Source of the DNA: an uncultured Bdellovibrionales bacterium
GTDB lineage: Bacteria > Bdellovibrionota > Bdellovibrionia > Bdellovibrionales > Bdellovibrionaceae
Direction: 5' to 3'
Assembly: GCA_903926205.1 (NCBI GenBank)
Contig: CAIYID010000001.1
Coordinates: 19,940-83,939 of the forward strand
DNA length: 64,000 nt
Shown here: one piece after another, positions 16,668 through 26,235 of the stretch
How the letters are laid out: each line of letters starts with the position of its first letter
How positions within the stretch are numbered: the stretch's first letter is position 1
Notes under the pieces: model-generated
Database searches by the model: none
Told to the model about the DNA's origin: nothing
The model's input: only the letters and a program-made list of their open reading frames with translations
Program-made: the position numbers and the translations under genes

Positions 16668-17022
16668 TTTTTCTTCTTCAGATTGAGTCTACTTATAAAA
16701 TGAATATTTTACATGAACAGAGTCAGTCATCTAAAAGGATGACTGCTGTAGTGGGGTTTGAAAACAGCTCCTGTTGAGTTGAAATCATCTTAGTATTAAT
16801 GCTGAAAATGATAAAAAATATTTTATGTAGCAAGAAGCTAAAGTTGATTTGTGAATTGCTCGAAATAAGTGGCGACTGGTTAGCGAAGAAATTGTTAAAG
16901 TAAAGTTCGAGAGTGTAAAATGGATCAGCAAGTGAAAGAATAAATCGACATTTGCCTCGCCTTGCGCTGCGCAAATCTCCTCGTCGATTGACCTTTCAAT
17001 CTGTGGAACAGATCATAAAAGT
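16668..17022. other. Intergenic region upstream of the prepilin locus with two inverted repeats
   Basis: These 355 bases contain no convincing gene. CAGTCATC-TAAAAG-GATGACTG (16724-16745) is a perfect 8-bp hairpin without a T-tract. AATCGAC-ATTTGC (16943-16955) pairs with GCAAAT (16971-16976) and GTCGATT (16983-16989), a long interrupted stem ending 33 bases before the first prepilin gene. It could be an operator or the 5' leader of that transcript. The rest is AT-rich. Confidence 0.4.
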
Positions 17023-17979
17023 ATGAAGTACGAAAGTATAGATCGAAATGAGTCGGGCATTAGTCTGGTTGAGCTCCTCGTAGCCGCTGCTATTGTTGGT
17101 TTTGTGGTCATGGCCGCCGCGTCCGCGGTAAACCTGGCCAGAATTAATATGGCGTCTGTTTCGGACAAAGTAAAATCTGAGCAAGAATTAAATAATGCAG
17201 CCTATGCTTTAAGGCATTACATTTCAATGGCTTTGAATCTCACAGCGTCTGCAACTCCTGGCCCTCTCAATACAAGCAACTTTACTTCTAACGTTGGACA
17301 GGTTGGGATCTACAATCTCAACTCTTGGACAGCGACAACTGGTCCAGGTGTGGTAGATGTGATTGCCTTTTTTGTTCGAGAAAATTTTGCGAGTGGCACG
17401 GTGGGACTCAATCCTGCACCTTTAGGTTCTAGCCGTTTTCCTATCACGGGCGTATTCTTTCAACAACCCACAGTGGATAAGTATGGCGTTTTGTACATCG
17501 ATACTTCGACGTCCGTTCTACAGCCACAAGACTCTGATGTAAAAGTCTCTCACATTGTTGATTTTCAAATTTCAGAAATTTTTTCTCAAGTTTTTCCAGC
17601 CACTGGGGGAATGGGTGTCATTGATGCTGATTTGCAGGGAAAAAAAATGGTGACGGGAATTACAATGAAAATTGTTACACGTAATTACTTCAGTGTTTCT
17701 GAAAAAGCCCCTGTCCTGACTTGGTGTCCGCCTCAATTTATGCCAAGTGGAACAAGTCCAACCGCTCAGTGTGAACCAAATATTCCGTACAAGGACGTTG
17801 AAAAAAGTTTCACTTTTACAATACGCAACAATGTGATGGGACGTTCCTTTACTCAGCGAGGACTCGCTCCTGATACGACGGGCGCTGCGGATGGTCTTGT
17901 TGCGCCTATTTATCGGCGTCCTCTGGATTCGATTTATTTTCTAAGTCCGAGCATTCCAATAGGGCAGGTGAGCCGATGA
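17023..17979 (+). CDS. PilW-like minor prepilin
   Basis: A 318-residue protein with a type IV prepilin signature at residues 10-35: Gly immediately before ISLVELLVAAAIVGFV, with the conserved Glu at mature position 5. Cleavage by prepilin peptidase and N-methylation are expected. The hydrophobic helix is followed by a large mainly beta domain with a Cys pair (LTWCPPQ...AQCEPN), as in PilW/PulJ-type minor pilins. It probably belongs to an assembly or tip complex in the periplasm. It is first in a same-strand run with a PilX-like gene (4-base overlap), two halves of a spermidine-synthase-like enzyme and a giant prepilin. Confidence 0.82.
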   Translation: MKYESIDRNESGISLVELLVAAAIVGFVVMAAASAVNLARINMASVSDKVKSEQELNNAAYALRHYISMALNLTASATPGPLNTSNFTSNVGQVGIYNLNSWTATTGPGVVDVIAFFVRENFASGTVGLNPAPLGSSRFPITGVFFQQPTVDKYGVLYIDTSTSVLQPQDSDVKVSHIVDFQISEIFSQVFPATGGMGVIDADLQGKKMVTGITMKIVTRNYFSVSEKAPVLTWCPPQFMPSGTSPTAQCEPNIPYKDVEKSFTFTIRNNVMGRSFTQRGLAPDTTGAADGLVAPIYRRPLDSIYFLSPSIPIGQVSR

Positions 17980-18887
17980 GTAAGAATCAAAATGGTTATG
18001 TCGCCATCGGCTTTGCGGTCGCAATTGTTGTGATAGGTGCTGTCGGGATGTATGCCCTGTCCAGTGAAATGAAGCAGCTCTATCAAAATCAAATTAAATT
18101 CAAAGCTTTTTATGATGCGGAAATGGCTATTGATTTACTCGGTCAACAATTACGCCAGGCCTATGATTTAGCAGCGCCAATTGCTGAGAGCAATGGTGCC
18201 ACATTGATGACGACAAATTTGATCCAAAGTCCAGCCACGGTCACTTATCTTCAGGTCGTTTCGGGAGCGACAACCGCAACTTCAGTGACAGTTCCAGTTA
18301 ATTTTTATCTTCCAAATGGTGGAAAACTTTGCACTCACCGCAGTGATGGATTGGATTCGATTTCTAACACTCTGGGATTTGGTCAAATTTGTATCCAGTT
18401 GCCCAACGATTTTTCACTTCAATGGAGCCATGATAAAGATGAAACTTCTGTGGTGCAAATTTCGCCTGAGTTTCTGATCAAGAAAAATGCAGAGGAGAAG
18501 AATGTCAGTGTTCACGAATTCGTGTATCAACCACTGGTAGACAAGCAAGAAAAAAAAGAAAATCATTCTCGAAGTCTTTTTAGTTTAAATTATTTTTGGG
18601 GTTTTATTGAAAAAAGTTTTGCTCAGACGGCGATCAGTGGGGATCCTGGTCCGCTTTCGAATTCTCCGAATGTCAGTTCAGTAACAGTCACTGGTTACGA
18701 TCCCACGACTCAAGCTTTTCAGCTGCGATATGGTAATAATGATTGTGATGCAACAACTCATAAAGATCGTTTTTGTATAACTATAAAAATTTGCCTGAAG
18801 CTCAGCGGAACTTGCGCCGCCACGGATCCTATTGTTAAACAAACCTATGTTTTCATGAAAGCACCTCAGTCCTCTTTGTGGGAATAA
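17976..18887 (+). CDS. PilX-like pilus assembly protein
   Basis: A 303-residue protein starting with four bases of overlap (ATGA) on the PilW-like gene. The N-terminus NQNGYVAIGFAVAIVVIGAVG is a single hydrophobic helix after a Gly, resembling PilX/PulK-like proteins but without the canonical Glu5. Processing by the prepilin peptidase is therefore uncertain. The helix continues as an amphipathic stretch (MKQLYQNQIKFKAFYDAEMAIDLL), like the pilin spine. The C-terminal part has two Cys pairs (NDCDATTHKDRFC and KICLKLSGTC). It is probably a minor component of the same filament as its neighbours. Confidence 0.75.
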   Translation: MSKNQNGYVAIGFAVAIVVIGAVGMYALSSEMKQLYQNQIKFKAFYDAEMAIDLLGQQLRQAYDLAAPIAESNGATLMTTNLIQSPATVTYLQVVSGATTATSVTVPVNFYLPNGGKLCTHRSDGLDSISNTLGFGQICIQLPNDFSLQWSHDKDETSVVQISPEFLIKKNAEEKNVSVHEFVYQPLVDKQEKKENHSRSLFSLNYFWGFIEKSFAQTAISGDPGPLSNSPNVSSVTVTGYDPTTQAFQLRYGNNDCDATTHKDRFCITIKICLKLSGTCAATDPIVKQTYVFMKAPQSSLWE

Positions 18888-18895
18888 CTGAAGCA

Positions 18896-19606
18896 ATGAC
18901 CAAAGCAACTTCAAGCTCAAAGATTTCATTGAAAGTACGGCAATGGATGCTTTTTGTTGCCATCGCAAGTTTTTTAACTGAGATGATTCTTGCACAAATG
19001 GCCTCCGTTCTCTGGGGGGGAGTTCTGACAAAGTACATTCTCTCCATGGGTATTTTCATTTTAGCGCTGGGTTTGGGATCCTTGTATCAACCAAAAGGAG
19101 TTGCTGGAGAGAAGCTGGCTTGGCAACAGCTGGTAATGTCTGGAATGTCTATTTTTTCTCCTTGGCTTGTTTTGTGGTCCGGGACACATCTTTATTCTTG
19201 GTTTGCAAAATTTATCGCCGCTTCGGCGGTTTTTGTGGTGGGCTTTTGGTCCGGAATGGAATTTCCTCTGATTGCTTCAATAGCAAGTGAGGAAGTTGGT
19301 GCGGATTTTTCCTTTGTTTTTTCTGAACTTTTGCGTCTCGATTATTTGGGAATGGCCATCAGTTCGCTTTTTTTCCCAGTATTTTTATTAAGAAATATTG
19401 GAGTCTTTCAAGCTTCATTTTTGGCTGCAGGAGTGAATCTGTTTATAGCTGCAATGGCTTTTTGGCAGTACATGCCAGGTTTTCGATTAAAAAAATCCAG
19501 CTTCAAATTTCAATTTTTTTTAGTCTTGGGATTTATTTTGATCGCAAGTGGCTGGGTTCTGAATAAGGAACTGATTTCTTTAGCTCAAGAGTGGATGATT
19601 CAATGA
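18896..19606 (+). CDS. Membrane half of a split spermidine-synthase-like protein
   Basis: A 236-residue polytopic protein (about six hydrophobic helices). The opening, FLTEMILAQMASVLWGG...FILALGLGSL, matches the N-terminal membrane domain of spermidine-synthase-like MFS-type proteins, where a conserved E sits in the first helix and a Gly-rich GLxLGS follows. In the usual form a second membrane half and a Rossmann enzyme domain follow in the same chain. Here they are in the next gene, with a 4-base overlap (ATGA). The start is taken at ATG 18896, but a GTG at 18878 is possible. Probably it assembles with the next gene product. Confidence 0.72.
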   Translation: MTKATSSSKISLKVRQWMLFVAIASFLTEMILAQMASVLWGGVLTKYILSMGIFILALGLGSLYQPKGVAGEKLAWQQLVMSGMSIFSPWLVLWSGTHLYSWFAKFIAASAVFVVGFWSGMEFPLIASIASEEVGADFSFVFSELLRLDYLGMAISSLFFPVFLLRNIGVFQASFLAAGVNLFIAAMAFWQYMPGFRLKKSSFKFQFFLVLGFILIASGWVLNKELISLAQEWMIQ

Positions 19607-21189
19607 TCATTCTGTTTCTTATTTCCTTCAGCAGTTTTTGCTATCAAGCTCTTGCTGCAAAAATGGTGTATCTGTATGTTCTCGATGATACGGCCGCTTT
19701 TGCCTTGGTGAGTTCAATTTTTTTTATCGGAATGAGTCGGGGCTGCTATCGATTTTTACGAGTTTTCAAGAATAGTTCCTCTGAACGGCAAAGATATTAT
19801 TTAGCGAGTAATGAGGTTTCTGTAGTGCTTGCAGCGCTCATTATGGGTTCTTTTTTTTGTGGAGTGCCGCTCTTGTTAAAGTATTTTGAGCTTCATTTTC
19901 CCCAGGTGCAGCTTGAGACGTTACAGATTTTTGTCGCGGTTCTCGCAATGATTATTCTTAATCGATTGGGAACCTACTTAGGTTTAGAAATTTGTTTGAG
20001 TTATAATTACCAGCAGGAGCTTCATGCAAGCCGAGAAAAAGTCGAATCCAAGGACGTTGGCTTTGCGATTGCGTGGACCTATCTGGGTGGTTTGATCGCC
20101 TCAGCTTTATGTGCTTTTTGGTTTTATGCACAAGTTAATCCGATGAAGTTTGTGCTCGTACCGGTCTTTTTTAATTTTGTTTTAGCTATTTATTTTGTTG
20201 CAAAATTTTTCCGGCAATTTTCAGTTTGGAAGAAGTTGCGCTTAATTCTAAAATTGCTTTTTGCTGTTTTTATTATGTTAAGGTTTGAGACAAGGGGTGA
20301 GCAGCTTTATCAGAATAGCAAATTTTTTCTTTATAATGTGAATGGAGTCATGCCGTACTCCACAGTTTTAGATAATTTGAATTTTCTGAAGCGCCGTATG
20401 CAAATCACTTCCGTTGCAAGCCCTTATCAGATCGCAGACTGGGTCACTTATTTGGATCGTCCAAAGTTTTCTAGACTGTACTTGGACGGAGCTTTTCAAT
20501 TCGATACTATCGACGAAAATAAATACCATGAACCCTTCTGGAAAGGGGGGCTTTATTTTTCAGGACGTACACCTCAGCATATTCTAATTATGGGAGGAGG
20601 TGACGGGCTTTTGGCGAAAATGATTTTTGAGTCCGAGGCGACATCCGAGGCAACTAAGGGTAAAATAACAGACAAGTTCACTGCTCAAGTTATTCCAGAG
20701 ATCACTTTGGTTGAATTGGACTCCATGGTTCCACAATTGGCGAATGATTATTGGAAATCTTCAGAAAACAATTCTTTAAATAAAGTTAAGCTTGAGCTTG
20801 TCGATGCTTTTGATTATCTCCGCGCCAGAAAAAATCAATGGAGTGCGATTTTTTTAGATTTTCCGGATCCTCGTTCGGCTGAGCTCTCAAAATTGTATTC
20901 GGTTGAGTTTTACCGAATGGTGAAAAAAAATCTTTCTTCTGATGGCTTTATTGTTCTGGATTATCCTCGAAAAGATTCGTCGAAGATCATTTCATCAACG
21001 CTCATGGCGGCTGGATTTAAAAACATTATTTTCTATGGGAAAGGCAATACCTTCGTCTACGCGGATGCGATTGATAGGTCTGAAATGTCTTTAGCGAGTC
21101 TCAAAGCCAGCAGTCCGTTTTTTATCAATTCCACGCCAGCGTTTGATATTGAGGCAGTGAACTCCATATTCAATCTACGTCTTCCTTAG
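19603..21189 (+). CDS. Membrane spermidine-synthase-like aminopropyltransferase
   Basis: A 528-residue protein with an N-terminal membrane region (about 1-220, second half of the membrane domain) and a C-terminal Rossmann domain with the aminopropyltransferase motifs in order: LDGAFQF-x3-DENKYHE, MGGGDGLLAK, VELDSMV, VDAFDYL and LDFPDPRSAELSKLYSVEFY. These are the residues that bind decarboxylated AdoMet and the polyamine in spermidine synthases. The substrate could be putrescine or another acceptor near the membrane. It lies between prepilin genes and 4.5 kb from speD, whose product makes the aminopropyl donor. An ATGA overlap fixes the start at 19603. Confidence 0.8.
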   Translation: MIILFLISFSSFCYQALAAKMVYLYVLDDTAAFALVSSIFFIGMSRGCYRFLRVFKNSSSERQRYYLASNEVSVVLAALIMGSFFCGVPLLLKYFELHFPQVQLETLQIFVAVLAMIILNRLGTYLGLEICLSYNYQQELHASREKVESKDVGFAIAWTYLGGLIASALCAFWFYAQVNPMKFVLVPVFFNFVLAIYFVAKFFRQFSVWKKLRLILKLLFAVFIMLRFETRGEQLYQNSKFFLYNVNGVMPYSTVLDNLNFLKRRMQITSVASPYQIADWVTYLDRPKFSRLYLDGAFQFDTIDENKYHEPFWKGGLYFSGRTPQHILIMGGGDGLLAKMIFESEATSEATKGKITDKFTAQVIPEITLVELDSMVPQLANDYWKSSENNSLNKVKLELVDAFDYLRARKNQWSAIFLDFPDPRSAELSKLYSVEFYRMVKKNLSSDGFIVLDYPRKDSSKIISSTLMAAGFKNIIFYGKGNTFVYADAIDRSEMSLASLKASSPFFINSTPAFDIEAVNSIFNLRLP

Positions 21190-21295
21190 AGGTCATAGTA
21201 GTGGTTTTTACTAAGTCAATTTCGACTCATTCTGAGAATGAAATTTTAAAAAATGCAAATTGCAATCAAATCTTAAAAAATGTAGCATTTAAGTG

Positions 21296-24200
21296 ATGGG
21301 GAATACTAAGCTTTTGCGGCACCAAACACGTCCTTTCGATGAGAGGGGAGTGTCTATTATTGAAGTATTGGTTGCGACGATCATCGTTGTTAGTTTTTTC
21401 CTTTTATCAATCACATTCTACGCCAAACAAAGAGCGACCATCAATAATTTTGATAGTCTTAACCAGTGCCGTGCCGTTCTTGATCGAATCATTGCACGTA
21501 TTGATGCCGGCGGAGGGGATTATAACTTACCTCAAATTGGGGGTGCGATCAGTTTCAACAATTTGTCCGTCAGTGGCAGCGGTCTTCAACAAAGTTATTC
21601 AATTTACAATATTAATTTGAGTTCACTTTCTTCACAAAATCCCAATAACACCAGAACTTACAATGATCGCTTTAATCAATTTTTATCTGGGACTCCTCGA
21701 CTTTATGACGTGATTGATAATAGCGGATCTTCAGCTTCTTACACTCGACAGTCTCCGATGCCGAATCTTGTTCCAGATAATGATGGAGTGATATTGTACA
21801 CCCCGCTGCTCATGCAAGGGGCGATGGCGGATTTAGCGGAAGTCTATGACCTTCCCACCTATCGTGGAGTTTTAGGAGCACTTCCTGCGCAGTTTCAATC
21901 TTCGGTCGATCAAGACTCACAAAAAGTCATGATTCAGATAGACCGTTTTCGACTAGGAAATGGATCTAGCTCGATTAGTAATTTCACGGGCCAGCATTTT
22001 TGGCCGATTCCAAGGATGCAGTTTGGAAATTCTGGGGGCACTGATCCTTATAGCATTCGAGAGGCTTCTGATGCTCTTCTTAGAAAAGTCAATTTAGGTC
22101 CTGGTATGAGGCTCGCTTCTATACCGAATGATTCTGCCAATCTTTCGATGAGTTGGGATTATGGTTTTTTAGTAACACTCAAATTAAAAAACTATCAGCC
22201 GACAACCGCAACAACTTCCGCTTCGTGTGCCGTTCAAAAAGAGTATTCTTTGTCGCCGGCTTACCATAATACGATGAACTATCAATCGGACATTGCGATT
22301 TTGACTCCTGCTGCGACGTCGGTTCAAGCTCAAAAGCTGGATACAAAACTTCTCACTGATAAATGGGATTTACTTCTAAGCCTTGGAAGTGGTTCTCCGG
22401 CTTATAACAAAGTCTACTCAATATTTTCAAATGTTTCAGCCAATCCTGCTGATGGTTTTAATGATCGGCCAATCTGTTCGCAGGATTCTTCGGTCAGTCA
22501 AAAATTTAAAATACGCTTGAAATTTTTGAATCTCTCAAAGGAGCCCGGTGCAATTCCAATGTGCTTGGATACTTCCGGAATTCCAGGCGGTGATTATGGA
22601 CTGACGAATTCGGATGGTTCAGACTATGTTTGGTGTCAGGGTGATGTTAGTGGTGGTGCGCAGGTGACAATTGTGTCCCCGAAGAATCATGGCGCAAGCC
22701 CTGGTCAGCAGGGATGGGTTCCTTGCGAAAAGTTGAATCTTTGTCACCAAGCTCCCGACAAAGTGGAAGTTATTGGGAATTCCGACACCCTGGAATATGA
22801 TTACACTTATAGTTTTGCTAACGATAATAACGGAAGTGGAAGTCGCCTTTGGGGCTGTCAAATGAACTTGGAGACTGCCATTTTGGACCCTGTTGGAAAT
22901 TTGACTTTTATCACACCATCAGCTGCCACGATTAATACGGGTGATGTTCAGCTTGGTGCAAATCGCGTTTCGATGTCGTCAGTCTCTCCTTATATTTTTT
23001 TTAAACCACCTCCTTGTTACGTTTGCCAGTGTAAAAACTGTAAAGGTGGAGGTAGCCCTGGCGGTTTCTTGGGGATACTGCTGGCTCTTATTGCAATCGT
23101 TGTCGTTGTGGTTTTTGCTCCTGAACTATTGCCAAATTTTTCAGATATTTGGGGCGCTATTGCTGAGACTTTTTCTAATCTAGGTGGCGCTTACAGTGCG
23201 GCCTCCGCTACCGCCATTGCCACCGGTGTTATCGCAGGCACCGGGATTGCTTTGACGGCAACCTGTATTATTCAATCAACTGGCGTGACGAATGGAGGGG
23301 TTTGCTCCACTGGCGGATCAAAAAATAACTTCAGCGGGCCTGGCTACAATACCTGTCGAGATTCTGATTATAATTGTAGTTGTGGTCATACTTGTCAAAA
23401 GGTGGTGCCTCCCGACCCTTATGGTGGAACTTACGACTCAAATGCGACTCCACCGAAAAATGCTTTTTGCGAATACACCACTCGAGCAGGAACTAATTCT
23501 GCAGGTTATTCCTGGATTGTTCAAATCGGTCTTCATGACACTGTTGGTGGAGGTGTCGATAAGAAACAAACTGCGACGATTGGCCAAACAGCCATTTATC
23601 ATATGATTGATACTGTGAGTGGTTACTACTGTATTTCACAAAATATTTGCAGCTGGGATGGGGCCACACAATCTGGTGTTTGGAAAATAGCTACGGGATC
23701 GAGTAACCCCAATGACCCAATGTCGAATCAAGCTCTTGAGGGCTGTGCAAAATTGAAAGTGGGTCATCTTCTAAAAATGGGACCGGCTTCAGGTCAGGTG
23801 ACTCCTGATCCTGCACCTTTTTGTTTCAAGCCAGATATTGATGGTACCTTGAAGGACTGCAGTACAAATAATTTTAATTGCCAAGCCTATAATGGTTCAG
23901 GCGTTTATAGCCAAGACCACTTAACGACATCTTTTTCTCCTTACATAAATGTGGCTGGACATGTGTCCTCTCCACCACTGACGGCCTCATCCGCGACCTA
24001 TGGAAACTATTTTCCTGTGCAATACTATCTTCCTAATTGTGGATCGTGGGTGGCGGTTTGTGGAAGTGGTTCAAGCTGCTATTCTCACGGTTCTCCAATA
24101 TCTCCGCCTTCGAGTGATGGCAGAACCACGGCTCCAAATGGTTCGTCCTATATTTACAGTCATGATTGTGGATCGAGATCAACCGCCTTCACTTGTCCCT

Positions 24201-24616
24201 TGAGTTGCTCGCCAGTGGTGACCACTGTAAGTACAGTCTCCGTGGGTCCGCCACCTGTCACGGCGGCGACATACAGCGGTTGTGATTTTCAAAGCGGTCA
24301 TGGTTCTTGCTCACTCTCGGGAGGGTCTTGCATTGCGACGCCTGATACTAACTGCTATAACTATGAATATAAACCTTGGCTGAGTTGGAATAGCTGCACG
24401 CCTCCTCCGATCACGACGTTGTCTGAGTACATGATAAGTACCAGCGAAATGTTGTGTTATGATTCCTGGTCTCCAAATACAGGCTTGAACAGTCTATGCC
24501 CAGAAAACTCTTCTGCCGCATCAGGGGGAGTCACTTCAACGATACCGACGTTCTCAACGGGTGCGGTGGATATGGTGTGTCCTACTGGATCTTGCTGTAA
24601 TGGATCTTGTCCGTGA
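21296..24616 (+). CDS. Giant cysteine-rich prepilin-like protein
   Basis: A 1106-residue protein with a prepilin leader: RGVSIIEVLVATIIVVSFFL at about residues 17-36, with Gly before the cleavage point and Glu5. A PulG/PilV-like module of about 500 residues follows. It is then followed by a Cys cluster (CYVCQCKNC), a Gly hinge, a strong hydrophobic helix (GILLALIAIVVVVVF) and a second hydrophobic stretch. The final 450 residues carry dozens of cysteines, with Gly/Ser/Pro, aromatic and Asn residues. Ordinary prepilins are below 350 residues and lack internal membrane helices. The Cys-rich end suggests a disulphide-stabilised tip or adhesin. It ends with a 4-base overlap with the next gene. Confidence 0.78.
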   Translation: MGNTKLLRHQTRPFDERGVSIIEVLVATIIVVSFFLLSITFYAKQRATINNFDSLNQCRAVLDRIIARIDAGGGDYNLPQIGGAISFNNLSVSGSGLQQSYSIYNINLSSLSSQNPNNTRTYNDRFNQFLSGTPRLYDVIDNSGSSASYTRQSPMPNLVPDNDGVILYTPLLMQGAMADLAEVYDLPTYRGVLGALPAQFQSSVDQDSQKVMIQIDRFRLGNGSSSISNFTGQHFWPIPRMQFGNSGGTDPYSIREASDALLRKVNLGPGMRLASIPNDSANLSMSWDYGFLVTLKLKNYQPTTATTSASCAVQKEYSLSPAYHNTMNYQSDIAILTPAATSVQAQKLDTKLLTDKWDLLLSLGSGSPAYNKVYSIFSNVSANPADGFNDRPICSQDSSVSQKFKIRLKFLNLSKEPGAIPMCLDTSGIPGGDYGLTNSDGSDYVWCQGDVSGGAQVTIVSPKNHGASPGQQGWVPCEKLNLCHQAPDKVEVIGNSDTLEYDYTYSFANDNNGSGSRLWGCQMNLETAILDPVGNLTFITPSAATINTGDVQLGANRVSMSSVSPYIFFKPPPCYVCQCKNCKGGGSPGGFLGILLALIAIVVVVVFAPELLPNFSDIWGAIAETFSNLGGAYSAASATAIATGVIAGTGIALTATCIIQSTGVTNGGVCSTGGSKNNFSGPGYNTCRDSDYNCSCGHTCQKVVPPDPYGGTYDSNATPPKNAFCEYTTRAGTNSAGYSWIVQIGLHDTVGGGVDKKQTATIGQTAIYHMIDTVSGYYCISQNICSWDGATQSGVWKIATGSSNPNDPMSNQALEGCAKLKVGHLLKMGPASGQVTPDPAPFCFKPDIDGTLKDCSTNNFNCQAYNGSGVYSQDHLTTSFSPYINVAGHVSSPPLTASSATYGNYFPVQYYLPNCGSWVAVCGSGSSCYSHGSPISPPSSDGRTTAPNGSSYIYSHDCGSRSTAFTCPLSCSPVVTTVSTVSVGPPPVTAATYSGCDFQSGHGSCSLSGGSCIATPDTNCYNYEYKPWLSWNSCTPPPITTLSEYMISTSEMLCYDSWSPNTGLNSLCPENSSAASGGVTSTIPTFSTGAVDMVCPTGSCCNGSCP

Positions 24617-25725
24617 CAGAGACCCGGGTTTTAGCGGTCGAGATAATCACTCCCGCTAGAAAAAGCGAGCGGCTGCTGCTCATTGATATTTTTCGCATTT
24701 TTTGTGTGTTCTTTATCGTCGTTTATCACACTTGGATTCTATTTATTGGACTGGAGAGCACTCAGAGTCAGCCGTATTTATTTTTTCGTTTTTTTGAAAT
24801 TACGCGGTCATTTTTTTTTGATCGGGCCGGCCTCTGGGTCGCCATCACTTCTTTTTTTCTTTTTGGTTATTTAGCCTCAAAACTTTATCGTTGGCGAATT
24901 CCCTTTTTTATTTTTGGCATGTTAGCCACTCAGTACGTTGGAGAAAGTGATGCGGATTTTTTAAAGCTTAATAATTATATTTGGGGGGTCTTTTCTTTTG
25001 TGCTCTCGGGATATTTAATTCTAGTATTAACAGAGAAAATTTCACAATTCTGGCGCACGGGCGTTCATCTTTTATTGTCATCTTTACTGATTATTCCTCA
25101 CTCACTTTTTAGAGTTTGGTTAGATTTTATTCCTTCAGGTTATTTAAAGCAGGCGCTCATCGGAGATTATCTTTACGGTCAGATTCCGACGGGTTGGTTC
25201 CTATTACCTTGGTTGGGTTTTATTTTGCTCAGCTTTGAGGTGGGAACTTGGCTTCGTCTTTGGAAAAGCAAAATTCAAAACTGGCAGTTAACTTTAGACT
25301 GGCTTTTTAGTTTTATCGTGCTCAGCTCCTTAGTCGTTTTGATCCTTCGGGGCCCAGGGTTTTCCTTAGGGCCGATGTTTAATCAGGTCATTTTTTGGGT
25401 AGAACCTCCTGATCTGGCCTTCACTGTCCTTTTTCCAATATGGATATTTCGTATGGCTCAATTGAAAAAAATCCAGAATTTATTGGAGACTTCAAAGCTA
25501 ACAAAAAAAATAAGCGAGCTTTGTTGGAATCAACATTTTTGGTTTTGTCATATCTTGCATTTGACTCTCTTTTATCTGTTACAGACGTCAATTCCTGATA
25601 GAATTATTCGCCAACCCCTCATCCTACAACTGTTGCCTTTTATTATTCTCATGAGTACAGAGTTTATTGGACGTCGTTTTTTTGAGCAATTAAAGAAGTT
25701 TCCAATTCGGCGCCTGGCTCGGTGA
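24613..25725 (+). CDS. Polytopic acyltransferase-like membrane protein
   Basis: A 370-residue integral membrane protein starting at GTG 24613, overlapping the giant prepilin stop by 4 bases (GTGA). The first helix contains RLLLIDIFRIFCVFFIVVYH, which matches the opening of acyltransferase-3/OpgC-like enzymes with the catalytic-type His after the first helix. About ten hydrophobic segments follow, including PTGWFLLPWLGF. It is paralogous to the minus-strand gene at 26651-27703. The family transfers acyl groups to sugars or lipids across the membrane. Its coupling to a prepilin gene suggests modification of that protein or of the envelope near it, which is inference. Confidence 0.72.
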   Translation: MTETRVLAVEIITPARKSERLLLIDIFRIFCVFFIVVYHTWILFIGLESTQSQPYLFFRFFEITRSFFFDRAGLWVAITSFFLFGYLASKLYRWRIPFFIFGMLATQYVGESDADFLKLNNYIWGVFSFVLSGYLILVLTEKISQFWRTGVHLLLSSLLIIPHSLFRVWLDFIPSGYLKQALIGDYLYGQIPTGWFLLPWLGFILLSFEVGTWLRLWKSKIQNWQLTLDWLFSFIVLSSLVVLILRGPGFSLGPMFNQVIFWVEPPDLAFTVLFPIWIFRMAQLKKIQNLLETSKLTKKISELCWNQHFWFCHILHLTLFYLLQTSIPDRIIRQPLILQLLPFIILMSTEFIGRRFFEQLKKFPIRRLAR

Positions 25726-25728
25726 AGT

Positions 25729-26109
25729 TTAAGGATTTCTGGAGATTTTGGCGGCAGAGTTTGGTCCACGCGTGGCTTCAACCAGAAAAACGTCCTGAGC
25801 TTGAGTGGCTTTTCTAAATTCTTGAATAAAGAAATCCACATTCATACGGGAACTGCAGGTGAAAATATCCACGGCCGCATAGTAATATTCGGGCCAAGTG
25901 TGAATGGCGACATGAGATTCTGAGATCACAACAACGCCGGTGACTCCCTGAGGGGCAAATTTATGAAAGATATCTTTGATTATTTTTGCACCAGAAAGTG
26001 CAACTGCGGCAACAAGAGAAGATCTTAACGCGATTTCATCGTTTAAGAGGTCACGGTTGCAACCTGAAAATTCAACTAAGTAGTGTTTACCAAGATCAAG
26101 TTGTTCCAA
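25729..26109 (-). CDS. speD: S-adenosylmethionine decarboxylase proenzyme
   Basis: A 126-residue class-1B (SpeH-type) AdoMet decarboxylase, within the normal 115-140 range. The self-cleavage site lies between Glu64 and Ser65 in SESHVAIHTWPE, which generates the pyruvoyl cofactor. The His and Cys of the ESH...DIFTC motif (Cys85) are the catalytic acid residues. It produces decarboxylated AdoMet, the donor for spermidine synthase. It is on the opposite strand and convergent, only three bases from the acyltransferase-like gene, so it has its own promoter in the 26110-26235 gap. Confidence 0.92.
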   Translation of the reverse strand: MEQLDLGKHYLVEFSGCNRDLLNDEIALRSSLVAAVALSGAKIIKDIFHKFAPQGVTGVVVISESHVAIHTWPEYYYAAVDIFTCSSRMNVDFFIQEFRKATQAQDVFLVEATRGPNSAAKISRNP

Positions 26110-26235
26110 AATAGCTCCTTTTTTTACTTTATTTTGATCTTGTGCTCATGTTCAAGTTGAAAATTGACAGATTTGTTCCATTACGAACAAAATAATGACA
26201 GAATTCTTCAGTACATAAAAATAAAGGATATTAAT

